A DNA stretch of 64,000 nucleotides from Minwuia sp048007105 (GTDB lineage Bacteria; Pseudomonadota; Alphaproteobacteria; Minwuiales; Minwuiaceae). Positions 15,709-24,580 of the stretch are shown in pieces. The DNA lies in the NCBI RefSeq assembly GCF_048007105.1, contig NZ_CP180352.1:2790001-2854000 (forward strand). The letters are read 5' to 3'. Every line of letters starts with the position of its first letter. Positions within the stretch are counted from its first letter, which is position 1. Position numbers and translations under genes: made by a program. The notes under the pieces were generated by a model. The model was given only the letters and a program-made list of their open reading frames with translations, did no database searches and was not told where the DNA came from.

Positions 15709-16491
15709 ATGGCCTGGCAGACCCTGCTCTACGACCGTGACGGTCACGTCGGGACCGTCACGGTCAACCGTCCCGATGCGCTCAATGCGCTGAACACGAC
15801 GGTCTTCGCCGAGCTGTCCGAACTGTTTTCCGAGATCGCTGTCGATCCGGACGTGCGCGTGATCGTCCTGAAGGGTGCGGGGGAGAAGTCCTTCGTCGCC
15901 GGGGCGGACATCAAGGAAATGACAGGCATGACCCGCCAGCAGGCCGAGGCGCGCAGCTGGACCGGCATGCGGCTCTACGACCAGATGCGAAGGATGCCGC
16001 AGCCGCTGGTGGCGTCGATCCAGGGCTATGCGCTGGGCGGCGGCATGTTGATCGCCATGGCCTGCGATATCCGCGTGGCCTCGACGGCGGCGACCTTCGG
16101 CTATCCCGAGATCCGGCTGGGCATCTTTCCGGGCACCGGTGGCACAGTGCTGATCGACAGGCTGATCGGACCCGCAGCGGCGCGTGCGATCTGCCTCCTC
16201 GGGGACCGCTTCCCGGCCGAACGGGCGTATCAGCTCGGGCTGGTGAACCGGCTGGTCGAACCGGGGCTGCTTGTGGCGGAAACGGCTGACGTTGCGGCGA
16301 CGCTGGCGGGCTACAGCCCGGTCGCGATCCGCGAGCTCAAGTCGGTACTCAACGCATCGCTGGAACTGGACTTCGCAACCGCCCGCGAGGTCGAGATCGA
16401 CGCCTATGGCCGCGCCTTCGAAAGCGAGGACCGCGTCGAGGGAACGACCGCCTTCGTCGAGAAGCGCAAGCCCGACTTCAAGGGCCGCTGA
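15709..16491 (+). CDS. enoyl-CoA hydratase/isomerase family protein
   Basis: A 260-residue crotonase. The oxyanion-hole segments AGADIKEM (64-71) and ALGGG (108-112) are intact. Of the two glutamates used by classical enoyl-CoA hydratases, the second is kept as Glu134 in YPEIRLG, but the first, normally in GGGCE, is replaced by Leu114 (GGGML). One-glutamate crotonases include isomerases and other reactions, so simple hydratase activity should not be assumed. It follows the TauD-like gene with 7 bases between and converges directly on the MFS transporter gene, whose stop is adjacent. Confidence 0.85.
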   Translation: MAWQTLLYDRDGHVGTVTVNRPDALNALNTTVFAELSELFSEIAVDPDVRVIVLKGAGEKSFVAGADIKEMTGMTRQQAEARSWTGMRLYDQMRRMPQPLVASIQGYALGGGMLIAMACDIRVASTAATFGYPEIRLGIFPGTGGTVLIDRLIGPAAARAICLLGDRFPAERAYQLGLVNRLVEPGLLVAETADVAATLAGYSPVAIRELKSVLNASLELDFATAREVEIDAYGRAFESEDRVEGTTAFVEKRKPDFKGR

Positions 16492-17769
16492 TCAGGCAGC
16501 CGGCACGACAGACCGTACCTTCCGTGGCGCGGCCTTCCAGATCGAGAACCCCGACAGGGCGGCCATGCCCATGCACACCGCGAACGCGATATCGTAGCTG
16601 CCGGTCACGTCGTGGATCATGCCCGTGAACCAGGGACCCACGGCGCCGCCCCCGATCAGGGCCACCGTCACGGCGCCGAAGATGGTGCCGAAGTGCGGAC
16701 CCTCGAAGATCTCGGCGACAATGGGGCCAAGCACCGAGGTCATGGCGTAGCCGAGCAGGCCCTGACTGATCACCATCGTCCAGAGCAGCGCCGCCGACGG
16801 CTCAAGCCGCATGGCGATCAGGCAGGCGAAGCAGATGACGAAGCCGGCCGACGACAGCATCCAGACGCCCTCGCGCCCGATCCTGTCGGACAGGGCGCCC
16901 AGGCCGATCTGGCCGGGTATCGCGACGACCACGACCATGCCCAGGGCCTGGGCCGCCAGCGCACCGTCGAAGCCGATGTCGAGCAGGTATTTGGTCTGAT
17001 GCACCTGGGCCGAGTACCAGACGAACAGGGCGCAGAAATAGCCGATGGCGATCCACCAGAACCGGGCCGTCCGAAGCGCCAGCGGCAGGGACCATTCGAT
17101 GGCGGTCCAGTCGGGATCGACGATGCGGTAACGGCTGCCCGCAGGGGCGTCCGGGTCGTCGCTGCGGCCCCCATCGGGGCGCAGGCCGAGGTCCTGGGGG
17201 CGCTTCCGGATCAGCAGGTTGAGCGGCAGCAGCAGGCCGATGGTCAGGATGCCGAGATAGAGACAGGCCTGCCGCCAGCCTTCGGTCTCGATCACGGTCT
17301 GGAACACGGGCAGCAGCACGATCCCGCCGATGCCCGCACCGGAAAAGGCGATTGAGATGGCCAGCGCACGGTGCCGTTCGAACCAGTTCGGCAGATACAT
17401 GGACTGCGCCGTGTAGGCCATGAAGTTCACGCCGGTCACGACGAGCAGGCCCAGTGTGGCGTAGAGCTGCCAGGGGGTCTCGATCCACTGCGCCATGATC
17501 AGACCGCCGCCGACGCAGACCACGCCGACCTCGATAACGAGAACCGGCCCGTAGCGGTCCATCATCCGGCCGGTCAGCGGACCGAGCACCGCGGTCAGCA
17601 GGAACCCGGCGGAAAAGGCCCCGGCGACGAGGCCGCGCTCCCAGCCGAACTCGTCGATCAGGGGCGGGACCACCAGCGAGAAGGATGTCCGCGCGGTCAC
17701 CGCAATCCCGACCGTCACGAAGACGATCGCGACGATGATCCAGCCATAATAGATCGGCAGTCTCGGCAT
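16492..17769 (-). CDS. MFS transporter, oxalate/formate-antiporter-like (OFA/MCT type)
   Basis: A 425-residue inner-membrane protein with about twelve hydrophobic segments and a longer hydrophilic loop in the middle (about residues 195-225, rich in Arg, Asp and Pro). The segment GPLTGRMMDRYGP after helix two is the MFS loop signature, and YYGWIIVAIVFVTVG at the N-terminus is common in the monocarboxylate/OFA branch. It probably moves an organic acid by proton symport or exchange. It may serve the crotonase or TauD neighbours, but it is on the opposite strand. Starts at ATG 17767-17769. Confidence 0.85.
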   Translation of the reverse strand: MPRLPIYYGWIIVAIVFVTVGIAVTARTSFSLVVPPLIDEFGWERGLVAGAFSAGFLLTAVLGPLTGRMMDRYGPVLVIEVGVVCVGGGLIMAQWIETPWQLYATLGLLVVTGVNFMAYTAQSMYLPNWFERHRALAISIAFSGAGIGGIVLLPVFQTVIETEGWRQACLYLGILTIGLLLPLNLLIRKRPQDLGLRPDGGRSDDPDAPAGSRYRIVDPDWTAIEWSLPLALRTARFWWIAIGYFCALFVWYSAQVHQTKYLLDIGFDGALAAQALGMVVVVAIPGQIGLGALSDRIGREGVWMLSSAGFVICFACLIAMRLEPSAALLWTMVISQGLLGYAMTSVLGPIVAEIFEGPHFGTIFGAVTVALIGGGAVGPWFTGMIHDVTGSYDIAFAVCMGMAALSGFSIWKAAPRKVRSVVPAA

Positions 17770-17852
17770 TCCGTCAGCGGCCCCCGCCGGCGCGATGGCT
17801 GACCCGTGGCCGCGCCCGCCCCGGGGCCATCATCGGCAATGTGATCACGTGG

Positions 17853-17867
17853 TTAACCTTTCGTTAA
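17853..17867. promoter_or_regulatory. CtrA-like binding site
   Basis: TTAA-N7-TTAA occurs 59 bases upstream of the histidine kinase start; on the minus strand it reads TTAA-N7-TTAAC, the full consensus known for the alphaproteobacterial cell-cycle regulator CtrA. It stands out in this GC-rich sequence, and this was the only match I noticed in an intergenic region. It could regulate the histidine kinase gene or, less likely, the MFS gene on the other side. Binding is inferred. Confidence 0.5.
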
Positions 17868-17925
17868 TGGCTGGCCGCCTACCGGTTGCTTCCGGCCATG
17901 ATGACCGGATTTGCGGGAGCGATTG

Positions 17926-19440
17926 ATGCCGTTCAGCGACGGACAAGAGCCAACATCAAGCACGGCGCCGTTCGCGGCAATCCTGAATGCGGTTTCCGAC
18001 GCCGTGCTGACGACCGATGCCGAGGCGAACATCCGCTGGTGCAACCGTGCGGCCACGGCGTTGCTCGGATACAGTGCCGATGAGATGGCCGGCATGTCGG
18101 TCAGGCAGTTGCTTCCCCGGGCGGCCGCGAGCCGCCATGACGGTCATATCGACGCGTTTGCCGCGCGAGGATACACCGATCTGACAGGCGTGCCGCGGGA
18201 ACTGACCGTGCTGACCCGGACCGGTGAGGAACGGCATGTCGAACTGATACTCGATCCGCTGCCGGGCGACGGCCAACGCCGCTATGTCGCCATCCTGCGC
18301 GATCTCTCGATGCGGGACGAGAGCCTTCAACTGGCCGAGGAGCGGGAGAAGCTTGCTCGCAGCGAGGCCCGGTTCCGCGACTTTGCCGAATGCGGCGCCG
18401 ACTGGTTCTGGGAGATCGATCAGGACCTCCGCTTCACCTACATGTCGCCCCAGGTCGAGGAAGCGACCGGCTACCCGCCCGAATGGCATGTCGGCAAGAC
18501 GCGGCAGGAACTGGGCCTGGACGACGGCAACGCCGAGCTGATGGAGAACCTCTACTTCAAGGTCGACGAACTGGAGGAATTCTACGACCGGGTTCAGGTC
18601 CGGCGGCGCAGGGATGGCGGCCATGTCTGGATCGCCTTCAGCGGCACGCCCGTGCTCGATGCCGACGGCAACTTCGCCGGCTACAGGGGCGTCTCCCGCG
18701 ATGTGACCAAGTCGGTCGAGCGTGAGAAAGCACTGAAGCGGTCCAACCGTGACCTCGAGAATTTCGCCTACGCCGCCTCGCACGATCTGCAGGAGCCGTT
18801 GCGCAAGATCGTCGCCTTCGGCGAAAGCCTTCAGGAGGGGCTGGGCGACGGGCTGGACGAACTGAACGCGCACTACCTCTCGCGCATGACCGCGGCCTCG
18901 AAGCGGATGAGCGGGCTGATCGACGGTCTGCTCGACTTTGCCCGGGTCGGCCGCCATGACGATCCGGACGTGGTCGTGGATCTGTCCGATATCCTCGACC
19001 AGGTCATCTCCGATCTGGAACTGTCCATTGCGGGCTCCGGCGCAACGGTCGAGCGCGGTCCCTTGCCGCGGCTGACCGGCCAGCCGACGCACTACTACCA
19101 GCTGTTGCTGAACCTGATCGCAAACGCCCTGAAGTTCAGGGATCCGAACCGGCCGCCCGAGGTGCGCATCGATGTCGAGCGCAGGGGCGAGATGCTGTTT
19201 CTCCGGGTGTCGGACAACGGCATCGGCTTCGACAACGAGCATGCCGGCCGGATCTTCGAACTGTTCGGCCGGCTGCATGGCCGTGACCGCTACGAGGGCA
19301 CCGGGCTGGGTCTGGCTCTCTGCAAGAAGATCGTCGAACACGCCGGCGGCAGCATCACCGCGACCGGTATCGAAGGCGAAGGTGCGGTGTTCACCGTCGC
19401 GCTTCCGGCCGTGCTCGGGAAGGCTGCCGGCGCGCGCTGA
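17926..19440 (+). CDS. PAS-PAS sensor histidine kinase, phytochrome-like kinase core
   Basis: A 504-residue cytoplasmic kinase with no membrane segment, starting at ATG 17926 behind GGGAG. PAS 1 spans about residues 14-128 and PAS 2 about 148-265 (DWFWEIDQDLRFTYMSP, with a C-terminal PAC ending GYRGVSRDVT). The dimerisation domain has the H box FAYAASHDLQEPLRK with His286 as the phosphorylated residue. The ATPase domain shows the N box LLNLIANALKF, DNGIGF and GTGLGLALCKK. No response regulator is adjacent, so it is an orphan kinase by position. A CtrA-like site lies upstream, hinting at cell-cycle or motility-linked control. The nature of the PAS ligand is unknown. Confidence 0.88.
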   Translation: MPFSDGQEPTSSTAPFAAILNAVSDAVLTTDAEANIRWCNRAATALLGYSADEMAGMSVRQLLPRAAASRHDGHIDAFAARGYTDLTGVPRELTVLTRTGEERHVELILDPLPGDGQRRYVAILRDLSMRDESLQLAEEREKLARSEARFRDFAECGADWFWEIDQDLRFTYMSPQVEEATGYPPEWHVGKTRQELGLDDGNAELMENLYFKVDELEEFYDRVQVRRRRDGGHVWIAFSGTPVLDADGNFAGYRGVSRDVTKSVEREKALKRSNRDLENFAYAASHDLQEPLRKIVAFGESLQEGLGDGLDELNAHYLSRMTAASKRMSGLIDGLLDFARVGRHDDPDVVVDLSDILDQVISDLELSIAGSGATVERGPLPRLTGQPTHYYQLLLNLIANALKFRDPNRPPEVRIDVERRGEMLFLRVSDNGIGFDNEHAGRIFELFGRLHGRDRYEGTGLGLALCKKIVEHAGGSITATGIEGEGAVFTVALPAVLGKAAGAR

Positions 19441-19546
19441 GCCGGAAGTTCCGGCCGGCTCGGCGGGTGTTCGGCGCCGCGCTCCGGTCTTCCCGCTGCG
19501 GGTCTTTCAAACTAGGCTTCCGGCTTCGCAACGGGAGCTGCCGGTC

Positions 19547-21547
19547 ATGAAGAAAGTCGCCTTGCTGGCAATTGGATTGGCCGTGATAGCCGCCGGTGTC
19601 TATTTCGGGCTGCCGGCCTTCGCCGACCGCCAGTTCCGCAAGGCCCTCGATGTCCATGTCGCCGCGCGGGGCTCCGATGCCGCCGGCTACAGCGACGCCG
19701 CCTACGACTACTGGACAGGCGCGGCGCGGATCGGCTCCTTCCGTGATGTGGTCGTCTTGCCCTTCGGCGATGCCATGCTCGCCGTATCCGTCCGGATTGA
19801 CGGGCTGGCCATCGACGGTGTCGATCTGGACGCCCTGGAGGACGCCACGGCCGGCGATGTCGCCCGTTCCGCATCCTGGACCGGGGTGGTGATCTCGATG
19901 GGCGACGGCGCTGTGGTCGCGACCGGCGGGGCGGGGCGCATGGAGGCGCTCTCGCTGGCCGGAACCGGCGGTCTCTACGGGCCCGAGAATATCCGTTTCG
20001 CGACCTTGATCCAGGACCCGTTAGACCTCGTGGTCGCCAGCGACGGGCTCTCTGGAACCGGCCGTCTCGGCGGTATCGAGGTGACGGACTATGCGGGCAG
20101 CGCCATCGGCCGGTTCAGCGCCGGTCCGGCAGCACTGGACCTTCAGGCGTCGGAAGGAACGCGCGAGAACCGCATTGCCATGGGCTGGGAGACCCTTGTC
20201 CTCAACGGCCTGGCGCGCGGCGAGCCGGCGACGCTCGACAGCGGCGAGCATAGAGGCATGTTTGTCGACTTCGACGTCCGGGATGCCGACGGCACGCCGT
20301 TGAAGGGCCGCTTCGCCTATGGCGCCTACGCGGTCGAGAAGGCTCGGTTCGACGAACGTGTTCTGGGCACCTATGCGGCGATACTCAAGCTGGCGGGCGA
20401 ACGGGAAGGGGAGCCGTCTCCTGAAGAGACCGCGGCAGCGATCGAACTGGTGATCGCCAGTCTGGAACGCGCTGTCGCGCTGGAGACCGGCGCGGAACGG
20501 TTCTCGCTGAACGACCTGGCCGTCGAGATGCCGGGGGTCCAGGAACAGCACATGGACAGCATCTCGGGCGGCCCTGTCCGCGGTCTGTCCCTGACCAGCG
20601 TCGAGACGCTGGGGCAGAAGCAGACAGACGCGCTCGGCAATCGCACCAGTGTCCGGCGCAGCGTCATCACTGGTGTCGATCTGAATGGGGTGCCGGCCTA
20701 TCTGCGCGAAGTGCTTGGCGCGCCGGTCACGGCCGGATCGTTGAAGGCGGCTGGCGATTTTTTCAGGACCCGGCCTCTGGCCGATACCGTACCGCCTTTC
20801 GACTTCGGCGCCTGGCATTCCGAGGACCAGACGATCTCGACGGCCAGCAGCGGCACGTTCCACATCGAGCGGCTCTCCATGGATGCGATGAAGGCGGATG
20901 GACAGGGCAATTTGGAAATGAGCTTCTCGGTCGCCGGGATCGGCGTCAGCCTGGACTCGGTGCCGCCCGCTTCGCCGGAAGCGGTTGCAATCTTCGAGGC
21001 CATGCGCGCTGACGGTATCGAGGAGATCGAGCTGGATGTTGGCGTTGCTGTGCGGGCCGGTCTCGCGGACGGTCTCATCCGGGTGGAGAAGCTGGCGCTG
21101 ACCGCCGACCGTCTGGCGGACCTGCAGTTTTCAGCGGAGGTGAATGGCCTGGATTTCGAGCAGCTCCGGGGCATGCCGGCGGAGCAGCGCAGTCAGGCAA
21201 TGATGCTGGCTCCGCTCAGCTCCGCCGGCGTGACGCTTTCCGACAGGGGGCTTCGGCGGCTGATGCTCAAGGTCGTCAGCGGCAACAGCGGTGCGGAAGC
21301 CGACGAGGTTGCCCATGTGCTGGCATTGCAGGCCGAGCAGATCGCCGCCGGATTCGGATCGCCCCGCGCTGTCGCGATCGGCGAGACAGTGGCGCAGTTC
21401 CTGCTGTCCGGCGGGGAAATCCGGCTGGCGGCCGACATAACGCCGCCGGTGCCGCTGCTGCAGCTGATGCTCGCCGCCCAGACCGCCGGACCGGGCGAGG
21501 TGCTGGAGAAAATGAACGTGACCGCGGAACATTCGCCTCAACAGTAG
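19547..21547 (+). CDS. large N-terminally anchored protein of unknown function
   Basis: A 666-residue protein starting MKKVALLAIGLAVIAAGVYF behind GGGAG; this segment looks like a signal anchor or uncleaved signal, placing the rest in the periplasm. The body is rich in acidic and small residues with repeated beta-type pieces such as RIGSFRDVVVLPF, MGDGAVVATGGAG and SASSGTFHIERLSMDAM. I recognise no named domain. The size, single N-terminal anchor and repeated amphipathic strands recall AsmA- or DUF945-type envelope proteins, but no motif proves it. It sits 106 bases after the histidine kinase and may share its transcript. Confidence 0.65.
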   Translation: MKKVALLAIGLAVIAAGVYFGLPAFADRQFRKALDVHVAARGSDAAGYSDAAYDYWTGAARIGSFRDVVVLPFGDAMLAVSVRIDGLAIDGVDLDALEDATAGDVARSASWTGVVISMGDGAVVATGGAGRMEALSLAGTGGLYGPENIRFATLIQDPLDLVVASDGLSGTGRLGGIEVTDYAGSAIGRFSAGPAALDLQASEGTRENRIAMGWETLVLNGLARGEPATLDSGEHRGMFVDFDVRDADGTPLKGRFAYGAYAVEKARFDERVLGTYAAILKLAGEREGEPSPEETAAAIELVIASLERAVALETGAERFSLNDLAVEMPGVQEQHMDSISGGPVRGLSLTSVETLGQKQTDALGNRTSVRRSVITGVDLNGVPAYLREVLGAPVTAGSLKAAGDFFRTRPLADTVPPFDFGAWHSEDQTISTASSGTFHIERLSMDAMKADGQGNLEMSFSVAGIGVSLDSVPPASPEAVAIFEAMRADGIEEIELDVGVAVRAGLADGLIRVEKLALTADRLADLQFSAEVNGLDFEQLRGMPAEQRSQAMMLAPLSSAGVTLSDRGLRRLMLKVVSGNSGAEADEVAHVLALQAEQIAAGFGSPRAVAIGETVAQFLLSGGEIRLAADITPPVPLLQLMLAAQTAGPGEVLEKMNVTAEHSPQQ

Positions 21548-21611
21548 ATTAACCAGCTTGTGAGAATTTGCCCGTTTGAACTGTCAGACGGCCACGGGTT
21601 ACAGAGTGAGT

Positions 21612-22118
21612 ATGAACAGAACGTCGCGAATTGCACCGCTGATCCCCAGCAAGCACACCGAACTGGACATCGGCGAGATCGGAAACTTTCCCCTGCTCGA
21701 TCACATGTGCCGGTTCTGGCGCGAGGCCAATGACGGCGACGTGCCCGTCAGGATCGAGCCGTTCGACGTGCCGGCCAAGCTGATGCCCTACGTCATGCTG
21801 CTGGACCTGGAAGAGGAACCCCGCCGCCTCCGCGTGCGGCTGGCCGGGACCGCCGTCTGCGACAAGCATGGCGGCGAACTGAAGGGCAAGACGACCGACG
21901 ACTTCTTTCTGGAAGACGATGCCCGCGCCGTCGTCGACGCCGCGCTGGTGGCGGCCGAGACCCGGCAGCCGACCCTGGCGCGGCGCGAGTATATCGGTCT
22001 AGACGACCGGCTCTGGGGCTACGTGCGGTTGATCCTGCCGCTGTCCTCGGACGGCGTGAAGATCGACCGCTTCTTCAAGGCGGTCGAACCCCACACGCTG
22101 CACGAAATCCGCGGTTAG
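21612..22118 (+). CDS. PAS domain-containing protein (PAS_5 type)
   Basis: A 168-residue soluble protein starting at ATG 21612. It has the same layout as the PAS protein at 4937-5437: a first helix with LLDHMCRFWREANDGDVPV, a segment PAKLMPYVMLLDL, the strand RRLRVRLAGTAVCDKHGGELKGKT, and a C-terminal GYVRLILPLSSDGVKIDRFF. The family is a free-standing PAS domain of unknown ligand in alphaproteobacteria. Its stop overlaps the stop of the convergent CoA-ester lyase gene by four bases. Confidence 0.75.
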   Translation: MNRTSRIAPLIPSKHTELDIGEIGNFPLLDHMCRFWREANDGDVPVRIEPFDVPAKLMPYVMLLDLEEEPRRLRVRLAGTAVCDKHGGELKGKTTDDFFLEDDARAVVDAALVAAETRQPTLARREYIGLDDRLWGYVRLILPLSSDGVKIDRFFKAVEPHTLHEIRG

Positions 22119-22993
22119 GCCGCCGCCAGTTCCTTTACTGCCTCGGCCAGCGCCAGCTGCTTCTTGGCCTGTTCGACATGCAGGTTCTCGATCATGCGGC
22201 CGTCGACGGTGACGACGCCCTTGCCCTCGCGCTCGGCTTCCTCGAAGGCGGCAACAATGCGGGCTGCGGTCTCCAGCTGCGCCTCGGTCGGCGAGAAGGT
22301 CTCGTTGCAGGGCGCGACCTGGCTCGGATGGATCAGCGTCTTGCCGTCGAAGCCCAGTTCCAGCCCCTGCACGCAGGTGGCCCGGAAGCCCTCGTCGTCC
22401 TTGATGTCGTTGTAGACGCCGTCGAGGATCTGGATGCCGTAGGCGCGCGCGGCCAGCATGCAGAGGCCCAGCGCGGTAATCATCGGCAGGCGCATCGGCG
22501 TGTGATGCGCACCGGTATCCTTGGCGATGTCGTTGGTACCCATGACCCAGACCGCCTGCCGGTCGGAAGCGGCGGCGATTTCCTGCGCGTTCAGGATGCC
22601 GATCGGGGTTTCCATCATGCACCACAGCGCGGTCGTCTTCGGCGCGCCGGCGGCGTCCATCGCGGCCACCAGATCCTTCACCATCTGCCCGTTGTTGATC
22701 TTCGGCACCAGGATCGCGTCCGGGCCTGCCTTGGCGACGGCTTCCATGTCGTCCTTGCCCCAGGCGGTGTCGAGGCCGTTGATGCGGATGATCATCTCCC
22801 GCTTGCCATAGCCGCCGCCGGTGATCGCCGCACAGACCTGTTCCCGCGCCGTGGCCTTGGCGTCCGGCGACACCGCGTCTTCCAGGTCCAGGATCAGCGC
22901 GTCGGCGGCGATGGTCTTGGCCTTCTCCAGCGCGCGAGCGTTGGAGCCCGGCATGTAGAGGACGGAACGGCGCGGGCGGACGGGTGCGGACAT
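22115..22993 (-). CDS. HpcH/HpaI aldolase family CoA-ester lyase (malyl/citramalyl-CoA lyase-like)
   Basis: A 292-residue TIM-barrel lyase starting at ATG 22991-22993 behind GAGGGAG. Family marks are RRSVLYMPGSNARALEKA, ALILDLEDAVSPDAK, where the acidic residues help bind Mg2+, the CoA-site segment MIIRINGLDTAWG, METPIGILNAQEI with a metal-binding glutamate, MGTNDIAKD, and KTLIHPSQV. These enzymes reversibly cleave (S)-malyl-CoA, citramalyl-CoA or similar 3-hydroxyacyl-CoAs to acetyl-CoA plus a 2-oxo acid. The acyl specificity is not clear. It is divergent from the pyridoxal kinase gene with 78 bases between start codons. Confidence 0.88.
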   Translation of the reverse strand: MSAPVRPRRSVLYMPGSNARALEKAKTIAADALILDLEDAVSPDAKATAREQVCAAITGGGYGKREMIIRINGLDTAWGKDDMEAVAKAGPDAILVPKINNGQMVKDLVAAMDAAGAPKTTALWCMMETPIGILNAQEIAAASDRQAVWVMGTNDIAKDTGAHHTPMRLPMITALGLCMLAARAYGIQILDGVYNDIKDDEGFRATCVQGLELGFDGKTLIHPSQVAPCNETFSPTEAQLETAARIVAAFEEAEREGKGVVTVDGRMIENLHVEQAKKQLALAEAVKELAAA

Positions 22994-23071
22994 GTCTGTA
23001 AATCTCCCTCGAAAATGTTCCGGCGCACTATAAGGTCGGCGGATCGTTCTGCAATCGGGAGAGGCCCGGAA

Positions 23072-23911
23072 ATGGCGGTCCTCAGCATCTCCAGCCAGGT
23101 CGCGCAGGGACATGTGGGCAATTCGGCGACCGCATTTGCGATGCGGCGTCTCGGCCGGGATGTCTGGGATTTGCCGACGGTCGTGCTGAGCCACCATCCG
23201 GGCCATGCGAAGCCGGCCGGCATGGCGATGCCGCCGGAGACGGTGCGCGCCATGATCGAATCGGTGCTGGCGCGGGGCCGGCCGGAGGCGCTGTTCTCCG
23301 GCTACCTGGCCAATGCGGAGAACGCCGTCACCATAGCCGCGGTGGCCAGGCGGCTGCGTCTCACCGGCCATCTGCCCTATGTGCTGGACCCGGTTCTGGG
23401 GGATGCCCATACCGGCCTCTATGTCGGGGAGGATGTCGCATCGGGGGTTCGCGACACCCTGCTGCCACTGGCCGACATCGTGCTGCCGAACCGTTTCGAA
23501 CTGGCCTTCCTGACCGGTCGGGAGATCACGAGCGTCGAAGACTGCACCGCGGCCTGCCGGCAACTGATCGCCGAGGGGCCGCGCGCGGTGATCTGCACCT
23601 CGTCGCCGGCGCCGGCGCGCAAGGTCTCGGCGCAGATCGTCACCACCGACAGCGTCTGGCGGGTCTCGATGCCGGAGGTCCCCGACGCGCCGCACGGGAC
23701 GGGCGACCTGTTCGCGGGCGTCGTGCTGGCGAAGTCGCTGGACGGCATGCCGATCCATGAGGCCGCGGGCTATGGCGCCGGCGCGGTACATGCCGTCGCG
23801 GCCTGGTCGAAGGCGATGGGGCTCGACGATCTGGCGCTGGTCCCCGCACAGGCCTCGATAGGCGACCCGCCGGTGCTGCCGGAGATCGAGACGCTCTCCT
23901 CCAATAACTAG
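23072..23911 (+). CDS. pyridoxal kinase (PdxY-like)
   Basis: A 279-residue ribokinase-fold enzyme starting at ATG 23072 behind CGGGAGAGG. Typical PdxY features are SISSQVAQGHVGNSATAFAMRRLG at the N-terminus, PYVLDPVLGD, the LPNRFELAFLTG segment, and PDAPHGTGDLFAGV with the catalytic aspartate replaced in position by the family GTGD motif (Asp is the last residue). It phosphorylates pyridoxal to pyridoxal 5-phosphate in vitamin B6 salvage using ATP. It stands alone, followed by an AT-rich islet. Confidence 0.88.
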   Translation: MAVLSISSQVAQGHVGNSATAFAMRRLGRDVWDLPTVVLSHHPGHAKPAGMAMPPETVRAMIESVLARGRPEALFSGYLANAENAVTIAAVARRLRLTGHLPYVLDPVLGDAHTGLYVGEDVASGVRDTLLPLADIVLPNRFELAFLTGREITSVEDCTAACRQLIAEGPRAVICTSSPAPARKVSAQIVTTDSVWRVSMPEVPDAPHGTGDLFAGVVLAKSLDGMPIHEAAGYGAGAVHAVAAWSKAMGLDDLALVPAQASIGDPPVLPEIETLSSNN

Positions 23912-24580
23912 CGCAATACAACAGTGAAATTTTATAGTTGAAATATTTGGTTGGCATGGGAATTATAATATTCTTTGTTCTTTCTGTTTTGTGGACGATT
24001 TCCGCTTTCGTTTTGATTTTTATCACCATGCGGGCAGTTAGATGGCCGTCGAGTTCTTTTGGTGAGGTCGTCGATATCGATACGCGACGGCGATCCGCGA
24101 GAGGTGTCTGGGCGCTGGTGGCTGGTATTTTTGCATATTTTTTTATTGTCGCATTAATTAAATATGAGAGCGATCTCCAGTATCTAGACGAATCTATTTT
24201 TGCACTTTTTGACTGGCTGCTTATGGCAATCTTTATCGAATTTCCTATAATTTTTATTACATTCTCACTTTTTTATATCCCATTGATTGGATTTATCTTG
24301 GAGCGTTGGAACATTTCGGTCTTTTTTCTTGGAATTGTAGTCCTTGTTTTGCAGTATTTGATATTATTGTTGTTTGAAGTTCTGATCTTCGATACGGATT
24401 CGTATCACTCTCGAGAATCGAATGTCTCTGACGCATTTGTGGATTCTCTCATGGCAACTGCCACTGCATATTGTTTCTATTTTGTCGGTCGATATGGGCT
24501 GGTTTGGCGACCGGTCCGATCCAGATAGTAGTTATTGACTCAATATTGCTGGCAATTCCTATCTAGAATAAATCACCAGC
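23912..24580. other. AT-rich islet of atypical base composition
   Basis: Between pdxY and the cupin gene the sequence turns sharply AT-rich (runs such as TATTTTTTTATTGTC and ATTAATTAAATATG), unlike the strongly GC-rich flanks. It contains one membrane-protein gene and nothing else recognisable. No transposase, terminal inverted repeat, tRNA or target duplication is visible at its edges. The last codons of the cupin gene lie inside its right margin. Recent transfer is inferred from composition. Confidence 0.6.
23938..24528 (+). CDS. orphan multi-spanning membrane protein, atypical codon use
   Basis: A 196-residue protein with four or five long hydrophobic segments (about residues 5-30, 58-75, 87-120, 125-155 and possibly 170-185), rich in Phe and Ile. 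Codons ending in A or T dominate, unlike every neighbour. I recognise no family or motif. The start is uncertain: TTG 23938 gives the form listed, ATG 23956 would shorten it by six residues, and neither has a clear ribosome-binding site. The gene is complete and uninterrupted, which argues that it is functional or recently arrived. Confidence 0.55.
   Translation: MKYLVGMGIIIFFVLSVLWTISAFVLIFITMRAVRWPSSSFGEVVDIDTRRRSARGVWALVAGIFAYFFIVALIKYESDLQYLDESIFALFDWLLMAIFIEFPIIFITFSLFYIPLIGFILERWNISVFFLGIVVLVLQYLILLLFEVLIFDTDSYHSRESNVSDAFVDSLMATATAYCFYFVGRYGLVWRPVRSR

Noticed and set aside
23912..24580. AT-rich islet as an insertion sequence
   Set aside because: No transposase, no terminal inverted repeats and no target duplication visible at its ends.
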